64,000 bases of DNA from Mycobacteroides abscessus ATCC 19977. Lineage in GTDB: Bacteria > Actinomycetota > Actinomycetes > Mycobacteriales > Mycobacteriaceae. The stretch lies in contig NC_010397.1 in the NCBI RefSeq assembly GCF_000069185.1, positions 744,001 to 808,000 on the forward strand. The letters are read 5' to 3'. Every line of letters begins with the position of its first letter. Within the stretch, counting starts at the first letter, position 1. Shown piece by piece: positions 7,927-16,911 of the stretch. The translations under genes and the position numbers were made by a program. The notes beneath the pieces were generated by a model. The model saw nothing but the letters and a program-made list of their open reading frames with translations. It was not told where the DNA came from and made no database searches.

Positions 7927-10212
7927 CTATCCGCAGCTAGTGTCGCCGGCGTTCACGACCGTCAGGTCCATCGGCAGCTCGGTGGGGGCCATTGCGCCCG
8001 AGGACAGCTGCAGCGGGACGGTTGAACCCGCCGCGGGCGGAGCCTGCAAGTTCGCGGTAGACGCGTAGTCGCTGCCGAGCACCACCCGCACCGTGGTTTG
8101 GGCTCCGGTGATCCGCTGCAGCTTGGCTCCGCCGAATGAGGCGGCAACCGTCGCGGCCTGTTGCTCGTGGCCCGGCGAGAAGAAGACGGTGGTGGTGGGC
8201 AGTGCCGAGGGGTAGTCGTCGGTGGTGGTGATGCCAAAGCCGTAGTTGCTCAGCTGGCTGGCCGCCGACGCCGCCAGGCCGGTTTGGCCCGTGCTGTTGG
8301 ACACGTGCACGTTGATCTCGCTGGGTTCGGTGGTCACCAGGTCGACCTGCTCGGTGGGTGTTGCTGCGGGAGTCGGTGGGGCAGTGGATGTTTCGCCTAG
8401 CTCGCTGGCGGCTCCGTGCTCGCTGGCGGCCAGGGTGGTGTCCTGAGTGGTGGTGCCTGGCATGGGAACACGGGTGCCATCGGGCAGCAACTCGCCGGGC
8501 AGCGGGTCGTCATTGATGATGGCGTCGAAGATCTTCCGGATGTCGGTGGTGCGCGGTGTCTCGTTGCCCTCGGAGTCGGTGCCGTCGGTGGGCACCGTCA
8601 GGAAGGTGATTCGGCCAGCCTTCACATCCTGAAGCGACTGACCAAGGTCCACAAGGTCTTTCGTCCTGATGTTGTCGACATAGGAGTCGTCGATGAAGGT
8701 GTTCACCACGTTGTTGAGCTTGCTCAGCGAGAAGAAGGTGTTGTGCGAAATCATCGAACGCAGCAAGGAGGACAGGAACAACTGCTGGCGCTTGATGCGT
8801 CCGTAGTCGCCGTTGTATTCGGTGGTGACCTGGCGGGCCCGCACATACTGCAGGGCGGTGTGGCCGTCGATCGTTTGGCGGCCGGCGTTTTGCAGCACCG
8901 TGCCCAACTCGTAGTCCTCGATCGGTGTGGGTGTGCACACCTCGACCCCACCGAGTGCGTCGACCATCTTGGAGAATCCGGCGAAATCCACGCCGAGGAA
9001 GCGGTTGATGTTCAGTCCCGACATCTTCTGGATGACCTTGACCAGGCACTTGGGGCCGCCGAAGGCGAACGCCGAGTTGAGTTTGGTCTCGGTGTAGGCC
9101 TTATCGGGCCCATAGGACTTGGTGTCCTCATTCCAGACCTCGCACAGTGTCGGCTGGATGGCCAGATCGCGGGGGAAGGACACCACCGCGACGCGCTTAC
9201 GGTTGGCCGGGATGTTGACCAACATCATGGTGTCCGAGCGTGTGCCCTCAGCGTCTGAGGTGTCGCCGGCGCCCATGGCGCTGTTGGCGCCGGCACGGGT
9301 GTCGACGCCGATGATGAGGAAGTTCTCGTCGCCGTACTGGGCGTTGGGATCGCGGATGTCGCGCGAGTTGGGGTCCAGCGCCTCAACGTGATTGAGCCTG
9401 TTGTTCTTGACGTTGCTCCACTGCCACGCACCGCCGGTCACGGTGAGTGAACACACCGCGACGACGGCGGCGATCGAGCGTCCTAGGTAGATGGGCCGCC
9501 GTGAGCGTTTCGGTTCTTCTTCTCGGACCGCGGCGTCCGGGTTGCCCACCCGGACGGGAATGGCGCGGGTGTCGATGTTGTCGTCCAGATTCGATGCCCG
9601 AACCCGACGCGCGGCGGCCTTGTCGTAGAGGGGCGCGTCATCGGGGTAGTCCACGTACGGCGGGTGCTCGTCGGCCGGCCCATCGGTGTACTGAGCACGC
9701 TGCGGTGCGGCTTCGTGCACCTGTGGGAGAACGTCTGTGTGGCTGTCGTCGGCGGACGACGCTGGAGCAGGCTCCTCTGCGTAGTCGTCCGACTCCTGGG
9801 TGCGCGCGTGCCGACGTGAACGACGGCTGCCGTTGGCGCCCTCACGGGCCAGCAGATCGGCGACCGACAACGAGTGCGATCCGGTCTCGTGTGCGGAGGG
9901 CGCCGGCGGCTGCGGGGCCGTGGGTGCCGTTGCGTTGGGGGCCGGTCGGGCGGGCCGGGATGCCGGTACCTCGGGCACCGCCCGCCGCGGTTCGCGTAGG
10001 GATTGTTCGGTCTCGAGCCGTCGCGTCCACTCGTCGTCGGTGGGGTCGGGCAATGAGTGATTGAGAGCCGGCGGTGGCGTCCACGGTGTGTTGGATGGTT
10101 CTGGCGCCACGTCGATGTCAGGATGACTGCCAACGGGTTCGATCGCGCGTTCCCAGGGGGCCGAGCCATACGCGCGTGGTTGGGCAGGAGTGGCGTTTGG
10201 GCCATCACCCAT
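7927..10212 (-). CDS. LytR-CpsA-Psr family cell-wall ligase with LytR_C domain
   Basis: 761-residue membrane protein, orthologue of Rv0822c by position. An N-terminal cytoplasmic Pro/Arg-rich tail (about 240 residues) precedes one transmembrane segment near residue 250. The extracellular LCP domain follows at about 290-490 (VGVDTRAG, VSFPRDLAI, RFLGVDFAGFSKMVDALGGVEV, RARQ) and a LytR_C domain at about 620-700. LCP proteins join arabinogalactan to peptidoglycan. ATG 10212 is chosen over TTG 10218 because GAGG lies 6 nt before it. Length exceeds Rv0822c by about 80 residues, mostly in the tail. Confidence 0.88.
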   Translation of the reverse strand: MGDGPNATPAQPRAYGSAPWERAIEPVGSHPDIDVAPEPSNTPWTPPPALNHSLPDPTDDEWTRRLETEQSLREPRRAVPEVPASRPARPAPNATAPTAPQPPAPSAHETGSHSLSVADLLAREGANGSRRSRRHARTQESDDYAEEPAPASSADDSHTDVLPQVHEAAPQRAQYTDGPADEHPPYVDYPDDAPLYDKAAARRVRASNLDDNIDTRAIPVRVGNPDAAVREEEPKRSRRPIYLGRSIAAVVAVCSLTVTGGAWQWSNVKNNRLNHVEALDPNSRDIRDPNAQYGDENFLIIGVDTRAGANSAMGAGDTSDAEGTRSDTMMLVNIPANRKRVAVVSFPRDLAIQPTLCEVWNEDTKSYGPDKAYTETKLNSAFAFGGPKCLVKVIQKMSGLNINRFLGVDFAGFSKMVDALGGVEVCTPTPIEDYELGTVLQNAGRQTIDGHTALQYVRARQVTTEYNGDYGRIKRQQLFLSSLLRSMISHNTFFSLSKLNNVVNTFIDDSYVDNIRTKDLVDLGQSLQDVKAGRITFLTVPTDGTDSEGNETPRTTDIRKIFDAIINDDPLPGELLPDGTRVPMPGTTTQDTTLAASEHGAASELGETSTAPPTPAATPTEQVDLVTTEPSEINVHVSNSTGQTGLAASAASQLSNYGFGITTTDDYPSALPTTTVFFSPGHEQQAATVAASFGGAKLQRITGAQTTVRVVLGSDYASTANLQAPPAAGSTVPLQLSSGAMAPTELPMDLTVVNAGDTSCG

Positions 10213-10359
10213 GTTCAACCTCGCTTAAAACGTCTGGACAGTTGCAAGTTCACGGCACACCGGCAGCAGATAACGCCGTGCCCGGGGCACGGTCGTCGTC
10301 ACATGCTACTGAGCATTGCCGCAGATCACCATGCCCGGTGACCTAGATGTGACCCCGCG

Positions 10360-11535
10360 TCATCCACCAGAGTGCATGACGTCGGCTGCTGAGGGAACTG
10401 TGCAATCGTCGGGGTCATTGAGCCAGCCATCGGGTAGCGACACCTTCGCGGGTGACCCCTGGCGTCCGCGAGGTCCGTTTCCGCCCTCAGGGAAGGGCGC
10501 GGATTGATCGAGCTGTTCGAGCAGGGTGTCCAGCTCGGCGCGGGTGCTCACGAGCGCGAGCGCCCGCCGGATGTCACCACCGGCGGGGAAGCCGTGGAGA
10601 TACCAGGCGATGTGCTTGCGCATGTCGCGCAACGCCTTGTCTTCCCCAAAATGGTCGACGAGCAACTCCGCGTGACGACGCATAATCACCGTTACCTGAC
10701 CGAGATTCGGAGGCGCCGGAATCGTCTGACCGTTGAAAACGGCACTCAATTCGGCAAAGAGCCACGGACGTCCGAGACAGCCGCGGCCGATGACGACGCC
10801 GTCGCAACCGGTCTGTTCCATCATCGCGACCGCGTCGGCGGCGTCGAATATATCGCCGTTCCCCAGGACGGGGATGGTTGTCACGTGGTTCTTGAGCGCG
10901 GCAATCTGGCTCCAGTCGGCGGTGCCCGAGTAGCGCTGTGAGGCGGTGCGGGCATGCAGCGCGACGGCTGCGGCCCCCTCCGACTCGGCGATGGCGCCGG
11001 CGTCCAGGTGGGTGTGGTGGTCGTCGTCGATGCCGACGCGGAATTTGACCGTCACCGGGATATCGGTCCCCGCGGTGGCACGCACGGCGGCGGCCACGAT
11101 CTGCCCGAACAGCCGCCGTTTGTAGGGAAGGGCGGCGCCACCGCCGTTTCTGGTGACCTTGGGTACCGGGCAGCCGAAATTCATGTCGATGTGATCGGCG
11201 AGGCCTTCGTCGACCACCATCTTGGCGGCGCGGTAGGTGGTCTCCGGATCGACCGAATACAGCTGCAGGGATCGTGGCGACTCTTCCGGCGAGAAGGTGG
11301 TCATGTGCAGCGTCACCGGATGCCGCTCGGCGAGCGCACGGGCGGTGACCATCTCACAGACGTACAGCCCGCTGACGGTTCCCGTGGTGGCCAGTTCGAG
11401 CTCGCGGCACAGCGTTCGGAACGCGACGTTGGTGACACCGGCCATCGGGGCCAGCACCACCGGGCTGGGCAATGCCAAAGACCCGATCCGCAGTTCGCGG
11501 GATCGGGCCTCTGGTAGGTCGACAGATGCGGTCAC
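10360..11535 (-). CDS. dus: tRNA-dihydrouridine synthase
   Basis: 391-residue FMN-dependent TIM-barrel enzyme that reduces uridine to dihydrouridine in the tRNA D-loop. Hallmarks are the start of the barrel LAPMAGVTNVAFR, the catalytic-cysteine motif DMNFGCPVPKVTRNGGG and IGRGCLGRPWLF, followed by the helical RNA-binding domain. It matches Rv0823c in position and starts 6 nt after desA1, so the two are probably one transcript. The last 40 residues are low complexity. Confidence 0.93.
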   Translation of the reverse strand: MTASVDLPEARSRELRIGSLALPSPVVLAPMAGVTNVAFRTLCRELELATTGTVSGLYVCEMVTARALAERHPVTLHMTTFSPEESPRSLQLYSVDPETTYRAAKMVVDEGLADHIDMNFGCPVPKVTRNGGGAALPYKRRLFGQIVAAAVRATAGTDIPVTVKFRVGIDDDHHTHLDAGAIAESEGAAAVALHARTASQRYSGTADWSQIAALKNHVTTIPVLGNGDIFDAADAVAMMEQTGCDGVVIGRGCLGRPWLFAELSAVFNGQTIPAPPNLGQVTVIMRRHAELLVDHFGEDKALRDMRKHIAWYLHGFPAGGDIRRALALVSTRAELDTLLEQLDQSAPFPEGGNGPRGRQGSPAKVSLPDGWLNDPDDCTVPSAADVMHSGG

Positions 11536-11541
11536 AGCCGG

Positions 11542-12549
11542 TTAGACGCTGACAGCTTCCCGGGCAGCCTTGGCGGCCTGGCGTTCTGCGCGCTTGGCCT
11601 GGCGTTCCAGGTACTTGGCCTTGACCTCTTCGAAGTCCGCGGACGTCTTCTTGAGGTCTCCGATGATCCGGTCGAGGTCTTCGCGGTACCACTCGCCCTC
11701 GCTGCTGATGTCGTCGCGTTCGAAGATGCGCCACTTGCGCAGCACCGGCATGACGACCTCATCGAGGTGCGACTGCGGGTCGTAGACACCGCCGGTGGCG
11801 ATGGTGACGGCATTGCGGCGGAACCCCGGAATCGTGTAGCCGGGCATCTTGAAGTTGTCGAGCACCTTATGGATGGACTTCAGGGCCTGGTCGGGAGCGA
11901 TGTGCATGCCCGCCTCGACAAGGTTGCGGTAGAAGATCATGTGCAGGTTCTCGTCGGTGGAGATGCGCTTGAGCAGCTCGTCGGCGACGGGCTCGGCGCA
12001 GGCCTTACCGGTGTTGCGGTGCGAGACGCGGGTGGCCAGCTCCTGGAAGGTCACGTAGACCACCGAGTCAAACAGGCTCTCGGCGAAGAGTTCGTCGCCG
12101 CCCTGGCGGTTCTGGCCGGGGGAGAAGCCGCGGGTCATCTGCTCCACGCGCAGTTTCTCCAGTTCCACCGGGTCCACCGAGCGGGTGACCACCAGGTAGT
12201 CGCGGATGGCGATGCCGTGCCGGTTTTCCTCGGCGGTCCAGCGGTTGACCCAGGTGCCCCACGGGCCGTCCATGGTGAAGTTCATGGCGATCTCGCGGTG
12301 ATACGAGGGCAGATTGTCCTCGGTGAGCAGGTTGGTGATCATCGCGATCTTGGCGACCTCGGAGAGCTTGGACTGCTCCGGATCCCAGTCCTGCCCGCCC
12401 AGGGCCTTGTAGTTCTTGCCCTCCGACCACGGGACGTAATCGTGCGGGTTCCAGTCCTTGGTGACACCGAGGTGGCGGTGGACATTCTCCTCGACCACGG
12501 GCTCCAGCTCGTGCAGCAGCTCGAGGTCGGTGAATTCCTTCTGCGACAT
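11542..12549 (-). CDS. desA1: Acyl-ACP desaturase DesA1
   Basis: 335-residue soluble di-iron acyl-[ACP] desaturase. Iron ligands are visible in the two helix pairs as EENRHG and DENLH. In mycobacteria DesA1 introduces double bonds into meromycolic chains during mycolic acid synthesis and is essential. Length and context (Rv0824c followed by dus) agree. A long non-coding leader with repeats lies upstream. Confidence 0.93.
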   Translation of the reverse strand: MSQKEFTDLELLHELEPVVEENVHRHLGVTKDWNPHDYVPWSEGKNYKALGGQDWDPEQSKLSEVAKIAMITNLLTEDNLPSYHREIAMNFTMDGPWGTWVNRWTAEENRHGIAIRDYLVVTRSVDPVELEKLRVEQMTRGFSPGQNRQGGDELFAESLFDSVVYVTFQELATRVSHRNTGKACAEPVADELLKRISTDENLHMIFYRNLVEAGMHIAPDQALKSIHKVLDNFKMPGYTIPGFRRNAVTIATGGVYDPQSHLDEVVMPVLRKWRIFERDDISSEGEWYREDLDRIIGDLKKTSADFEEVKAKYLERQAKRAERQAAKAAREAVSV

Positions 12550-12576
12550 GAATGTGGTCCTCGGTTCGACAGAGTT

Positions 12577-12625
12577 ATCTGTATCTGGAAGTTGCAGTCA
12601 ATATATCTGTAAACGGCGGTTGCAT
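12577..12625 (-). promoter_or_regulatory. Direct repeats upstream of desA1, possible operator
   Basis: The pattern ATCTGTA-N7-GTTGCA occurs twice, at 12577 and 12605, 28 bp apart, in an AT-rich stretch just upstream of the desA1 start. Mycobacterial desaturase genes are known to be repressed by a TetR-type regulator (MadR in M. smegmatis); whether this repeat is that operator cannot be decided here. Confidence 0.4.
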
Positions 12626-12762
12626 ACAAGTGGACCGGCCGTGGCACACATCCACCCTTCCGCGCGCCTTCTGACGTGCGGATTAATGCTTTTCCCGCTC
12701 GGGCTGCGAGGCCCTTACACCCGCAGTATGCTTGCTCACAACCCAAGGTGGAGGTCTAACCA

Positions 12763-13110
12763 GTGAAGTCGGTATTCAATGCGGCCATTGTCGCGGTTGC
12801 GGGTGCGGGTTTCTCGTTGACAATGGCCGGGCTGGCCCATGCGGGCGGTCCTACGGACACCACCGGGCAGTTCTACTCCGACGCCTCCTCGACACTCAAG
12901 GGCGAGGGCTACACGGTCGTCGTCGCGGGCCGCTCCGGTGATCAGGTCGGTCTGGACAATTGTCTCGTCGCGCATCAGGAAGCCTTCACCGTCAAGAAGG
13001 GCCAGGACGACCGCGGCAAGATGGTCCATGTGACTCTGCGTTGCTACAAGGCGGAGGTCGCCGCTGCTAAGAAGGCTGCTGAGGAGAAGGCGAAGTCGGC
13101 CGCGGCGTAA
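12763..13110 (+). CDS. Small secreted protein of unknown function
   Basis: 115 residues with a clear Sec signal peptide (hydrophobic residues 5-25, cleavage after LAHA). The mature part of about 88 residues has two cysteines (DNCLVAH and LRCYK) that may form a disulphide, and a Lys/Ala-rich coiled tail. GTG 12763 is supported by GGAGGT 8 nt upstream. Its 3' end overlaps the convergent TetR gene by 44 nt. I do not recognise the family; similar short exported proteins are common in mycobacteria. Confidence 0.75.
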   Translation: MKSVFNAAIVAVAGAGFSLTMAGLAHAGGPTDTTGQFYSDASSTLKGEGYTVVVAGRSGDQVGLDNCLVAHQEAFTVKKGQDDRGKMVHVTLRCYKAEVAAAKKAAEEKAKSAAA

Positions 13111-13699
13111 CCGACGCGTTCGCTCCCTGTAGCAGTATCTGCACGCAGTAGTCCACGAAACGCTGTCGGTCCACGTTCAGTTCCTCGTTCAGGTACGCCG
13201 TGAAGAGGCTTGTCAGGGCACCGACCAGGCTGGTGGCCACCAACTGCTGCTGGACCTCGTCGGCGAGGTTGGTGCTGAGCTTTCCCTGCAACAAGGCCAC
13301 GAATCGCGGCAGCCAGTCATACCCGGATTCGGAAAGTGTCGGCTCAAAGGTCGGTGCTATCAACAGGACTCGTCCCATGGTCGGTTCATCGACCATGAGG
13401 CGGGCGAAGGCATCGACACCCTCATACGCTGACCGCACACCACTGAGCGCTTCGATCGCGCGGAAGCCCACGTGGTCGTATACGGCGCGGACAAAGGTGT
13501 CGCGGTCGGAGAAATGTTCGTAGAAGTACCGCTCTGTCATACCCGCGGAGCGGCAGACCGCGCGGACGGTGACGGCGGGCCGGGGGCGCAGGCCCAGTAG
13601 CCGCACGCCGGCAGCCATGAGTTCACGACGCCGCTCATCGGCACGCTCGGCCGGTGAGACACCTGCCCAGCTCCGTCGCTGCGCTTGACCGTTCGCCAC
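13067..13699 (-). CDS. TetR family transcriptional regulator
   Basis: 210 residues. The N-terminal HTH at about 20-70 reads RAVCRSAGMTERYFYEHFSDRDTFVRAVYD, the TetR signature, followed by a helical ligand domain. It corresponds in position to Rv0825c and is divergent from the MpaB-like gene. A palindromic site in the shared 74-bp intergenic region suggests that it represses both genes. Its C-terminus overlaps the convergent secreted-protein gene. Confidence 0.88.
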   Translation of the reverse strand: MANGQAQRRSWAGVSPAERADERRRELMAAGVRLLGLRPRPAVTVRAVCRSAGMTERYFYEHFSDRDTFVRAVYDHVGFRAIEALSGVRSAYEGVDAFARLMVDEPTMGRVLLIAPTFEPTLSESGYDWLPRFVALLQGKLSTNLADEVQQQLVATSLVGALTSLFTAYLNEELNVDRQRFVDYCVQILLQGANASVTPRPTSPSPQQPS

Positions 13700-13711
13700 G
13701 GGCCTCCTAGT

Positions 13712-13743
13712 GTGATGTCAAAGTTGACAACCTTGATTGTCAC
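13712..13743. promoter_or_regulatory. Palindromic operator between tetR-type gene and mpaB-like gene
   Basis: Core inverted repeat TGTCAA-AG-TTGACA (13716-13729) lies inside a larger imperfect dyad GTGA..GTCAA / TTGA..GTCAC. It sits between the two divergent start codons, the usual position for a TetR autoregulatory operator. Confidence 0.6.
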
Positions 13744-13773
13744 TATACGTCGAACCGCAATGGAGCGTTCCGC

Positions 13774-14790
13774 ATGGTCAACGATATGTCCGAGCTCGCC
13801 AAGGTGCAGCCTGCCGCCGAATCCGGTGCCTTCGTGTCGGGCTGCCCGGTGAGTCACGGGACGGGCAAGTCCATGCCGGTACCGCTGGGGCCGGAATCGT
13901 TGACCTGGAAGTACTTTGGCGACTGGCGCGGCATGCTGCAGGGGCCCTACGCCGGATCCATGCAGAACATGCACCCGCAGTTGGGCGCGGCCGTCGAGCA
14001 GCATTCGCAGTTCTTCCGCGAGCGCTGGCAGCGGTTGTTGCGTTCGCTGTATCCGATCGGAGGAGTGGTATTCGACGGGGACCGGGCGCCGATGACCGGG
14101 GCCGAGGTTCGTGATTACCACGTCAATATCAAGGGCGTCGACGATCAGGGGCGTCGCTACAGCGCGCTCAACCCCGACGTATTCTATTGGGCGCACGCCA
14201 CTTTCTTCATGGGCACGATCATCGTGGCCGAGCGCTTCTGCGGTGGAATCACCGAGGCCGAGAAGCGGCAGCTCTTCGATGAGCACATCACCTGGTACCA
14301 GATGTACGGCATGAGCATGCGGCCGGTGCCCAAGTCCTGGGAGGAATTCCAGGAGTACTGGGATCACATGTGCACCAACGTGTTGGAGGACAACAAGGCC
14401 ACACGCGATGTGCTGGACCTGACGACCTTGGCGGTGCCGCCCTTCGCGCCGTGGATCCCCAAGTGGCTGTGGGCGTTGCAGCGGCGCATGTTGTCGCCGT
14501 TCTTTGTCTGGTTCACGGTGGGGTTGTACGACCCGCCGGTGCGAAAGCGGTTGGGCTACACCTGGTCTGATCGAGACGAGTGGTTGCATCGCAGCTTCGG
14601 CCGACTGGTCAATGTGGTGTTCAGGTTTGTCCCGGAGAGATTCCGCCGGCATCCCCGTGCGCGTGCGGGGTGGGATCGCGCGCTCGGGCGCATCCCGGCC
14701 GACGCTCCGTTGCCGCAGACTCCGGATCGCAACCTTCCACCGTTGGACACCTGGGGCAGCCCGAACCACTACAACCCCAAGGTCTCGTAG
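13774..14790 (+). CDS. Oxygenase MpaB family protein (DUF2236)
   Basis: 338 residues of the DUF2236/MpaB-like family, which includes the latex-clearing oxygenase Lcp and the mycophenolic-acid enzyme MpaB, both heme-dependent oxygenases. Conserved features seen are the central WAHATFFMGTIIVAERF helix and DEHITWYQMYGMSMRPVP. It corresponds to Rv0826 and is controlled presumably by the adjacent TetR. The substrate is unknown. No signal peptide is seen. Confidence 0.8.
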   Translation: MVNDMSELAKVQPAAESGAFVSGCPVSHGTGKSMPVPLGPESLTWKYFGDWRGMLQGPYAGSMQNMHPQLGAAVEQHSQFFRERWQRLLRSLYPIGGVVFDGDRAPMTGAEVRDYHVNIKGVDDQGRRYSALNPDVFYWAHATFFMGTIIVAERFCGGITEAEKRQLFDEHITWYQMYGMSMRPVPKSWEEFQEYWDHMCTNVLEDNKATRDVLDLTTLAVPPFAPWIPKWLWALQRRMLSPFFVWFTVGLYDPPVRKRLGYTWSDRDEWLHRSFGRLVNVVFRFVPERFRRHPRARAGWDRALGRIPADAPLPQTPDRNLPPLDTWGSPNHYNPKVS

Positions 14791-14796
14791 CCGCAG

Positions 14797-15012
14797 TTTG
14801 GATTTCGGCGCCGTCGGCGTGTTCGTGATGACATGATTTCTGCCTCGGTCGCCGTCCCGATACTGGCCTATGTCGCTGCGGGCCACCGCCTTGATGACGC
14901 GATGCGACGACTCAAGGACTGGATGGATAAGAACAATGCCGCGTTGATGGCCGCAATACTGATCGTCATCGGTGTGATGGTGCTGTACAACGGGATCCAC
15001 GCACTGAGGTGA
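14797..15012 (+). pseudogene. 3' remnant of a GAP (Sap) family membrane protein gene
   Basis: Bases 14833-15012 encode 59 residues (VAVPILAYVAAGHRLDD, KDWMDKNNAALMA and a final hydrophobic helix) that match the C-terminal end of GAP-family polytopic proteins, the group named after sulfolipid-1-addressing protein. The short preceding stretch LDFGAVGVFVM lies in another frame from 14797 and appears to be the residue of the previous helix, so there is a frameshift near 14832 and the whole 5' half is missing. It abuts the mpaB stop. Confidence 0.6.
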
Positions 15013-15020
15013 GCGTGCGC

Positions 15021-15905
15021 TTAGTCGTGTGATGGTTCCGGGCAGTCGTGGTAGAAACCCTCGCCCGACTTCACCCCCAGCTTGCCCTCGTCGACATATT
15101 GCTGCAGCAGGTCGCGTGACGTAGTGGGGATGTAGGGGAAGTGTTTGATGTAGTTGTCCTCGATATCCAGTGCGACGTCGAGGCCGACGCGATCGATGGC
15201 CCGGAATACGCCGATCGGACTCATGCCGGATGCGACCCAGATGCGGTCGAACTCGGCGGGTGTCGAAACTCCCTCGGCGACAACGGCCAAGGCTTCACGC
15301 TTAACGGCAGCCCATACCCGGTTGATGATGAAGCCGACGCTTTCCTTGTGCGCGACGGCGGTCACGAATCCGTGTTTGGGCAGTTCGGCCCCGAGGATGT
15401 CGAAAATCCGTTCATTGGTGTGTCCGTCGGTGACCAGCTCGGCCTGCGGTGCCTCGGGCGGCTGCCCGTAGTGGGTGTTGAGAAACCGCTGCGGATGCTT
15501 GACCTTGCCGATGAGCTCGCTGCTCATGAAGGACGACGAGTTGGTGCCGATGATCGCATCAGGTGCGGCGATTTCGTCCAGCTGGCCCAGCATATCGATC
15601 TTGAGCGCCTGCACCTCGGGAACCGATTCGACTACATACCAAGCATCTTTCACTGCGCTGGGCAGGTCGGTGTAGTACTCGATGGTCGCGGGTTGAGCGC
15701 CCAGGGCGGAGCGAGCCTTGACCAATTCCGGGATCCGCTGATCAAGGAACTCCTTTGCTGACTGTAGTGATTCCTCCGAGACGTCGTAGAGATGCACCAC
15801 ACCGCCGCGGGTGGCGAAGGTCAGGGCGATGCGGCGGCCGAGTGTTCCTGCGCCGAGCACGGCGACCGGGCGATTGTCGATATCTGCCGGGGGTGAGTAC
15901 GTCAC
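15021..15905 (-). CDS. 3-hydroxyacyl-CoA dehydrogenase family protein
   Basis: 294 residues. The Rossmann NAD-binding motif VLGAGTLGRR is near residue 16, and the helical C-terminal domain carries SVGFIINRVW. The family oxidises 3-hydroxyacyl-CoA or related 3-hydroxy acids. The usual catalytic HxFNP motif reads HYGQPP here, so Asn is replaced by Gln and the enzyme may act on an unusual substrate. It shares a minus-strand cluster with a beta-propeller protein and a second dehydrogenase. GTG start at 15905. Confidence 0.85.
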   Translation of the reverse strand: MTYSPPADIDNRPVAVLGAGTLGRRIALTFATRGGVVHLYDVSEESLQSAKEFLDQRIPELVKARSALGAQPATIEYYTDLPSAVKDAWYVVESVPEVQALKIDMLGQLDEIAAPDAIIGTNSSSFMSSELIGKVKHPQRFLNTHYGQPPEAPQAELVTDGHTNERIFDILGAELPKHGFVTAVAHKESVGFIINRVWAAVKREALAVVAEGVSTPAEFDRIWVASGMSPIGVFRAIDRVGLDVALDIEDNYIKHFPYIPTTSRDLLQQYVDEGKLGVKSGEGFYHDCPEPSHD

Positions 15906-15962
15906 GTTCTGTCCTGTCTATAGCGGTCTCTAGCGGTCTATGACGATGATTGGTGAGTTGGT

Positions 15963-16883
15963 TCAGACTCCAACGATTCCGGTGAGGTTGCCGTCGACCT
16001 TCGCGAACGTGCGCTCGCCACTCCCATCGAGGTTGACCGCCCGAATCTCGCCGGACATATCGCTCACGTAGGCGATACCGGCCTCCTTGTCCACCGCCAG
16101 GCCGATGGCTTCCGCGAAGCCCGAGGCAAGCACGGTGACCTCGCCGCCCGCCTGCCCTGAGGCGGGAATCTGGGCCTTGTTCAAGGTGTTGCCCAACGGG
16201 GCGGCGCCTCGGTCGGTCCAGTAGATCACCCCCGCCTCGAGGTCCAGTTCGATGTCGATCGGTTCGGGGAGACCGGACCACAGCACCTCGATATCGCGGT
16301 TTTCGGGTGTGTGCCCGGCAGGAATCTTTAAGGAAGTGCGGAAGATTCGGCCATCGCCGCCCTTCGAGGGGCCCTTCTGCGTCCAGTACAGCAGCCCGTT
16401 CTGCTCGTCGACCGCTATTCCGACACACTGATTGCGGGCCACGTGACGGCCCTCGTCGTCCAGTGCGACCAATACCTCGTCACGTAGGTCGCTGCCGTCC
16501 AGCAGCACACTGCGTATCGCCGCGCCTTCGCGATCGGACCAGTACAGGCGGCCAAGCGACCAGGCCGCCGAAAGTTGTTTTCCGGTAACAAAACTCCCCG
16601 GAGTCAGCAGATAAGTCCGTGCACTGCCGTCGATCGCCGCCCGTTCGATGGAACCGGTCTGGCCAGAGAAATCCAGATTACGTTCGGTGGGTGGCGCATT
16701 GGTGTCAACGAGCGTGGGCACACCCATGTTGGTCCAGTAGATGTTCTGCCGGGCCGGATCGACGGCAATGCCATCAGGCAATTCATTCAGGTCCACCACG
16801 AGTTCGGTGAACTCTTCCCCGGACGTGGGGAACTTCAGGATGGACCTCTTGACCTGGTTGAGGGCCAGCAAGTATTGAAACAT
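15963..16883 (-). CDS. YWTD-type beta-propeller protein
   Basis: 306 residues built of repeats with the LDL-receptor class B motif: IYWTNMG, LYWSDREG, LYWTQKG and IYWTDRG, then a degenerate YVSDMSG, about five to six blades. No signal peptide is seen, so it is probably cytosolic. ATG 16883 is preferred because AAGGAG lies 7 nt before it. Such propellers act as lactonases/hydrolases (SMP-30-like) or binding scaffolds. Between two hydroxyacyl dehydrogenases it may hydrolyse a pathway lactone, but that is inference. Confidence 0.7.
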   Translation of the reverse strand: MFQYLLALNQVKRSILKFPTSGEEFTELVVDLNELPDGIAVDPARQNIYWTNMGVPTLVDTNAPPTERNLDFSGQTGSIERAAIDGSARTYLLTPGSFVTGKQLSAAWSLGRLYWSDREGAAIRSVLLDGSDLRDEVLVALDDEGRHVARNQCVGIAVDEQNGLLYWTQKGPSKGGDGRIFRTSLKIPAGHTPENRDIEVLWSGLPEPIDIELDLEAGVIYWTDRGAAPLGNTLNKAQIPASGQAGGEVTVLASGFAEAIGLAVDKEAGIAYVSDMSGEIRAVNLDGSGERTFAKVDGNLTGIVGV

Positions 16884-16911
16884 GTTGTTCTCCTTGTGGT
16901 GTAACACGTGG

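Noticed and set aside
7227..10064. Long plus-strand frames opposite phoU and the LCP gene
   Set aside because: Typical antisense frames of GC-rich genes; no ribosome sites or family motifs.
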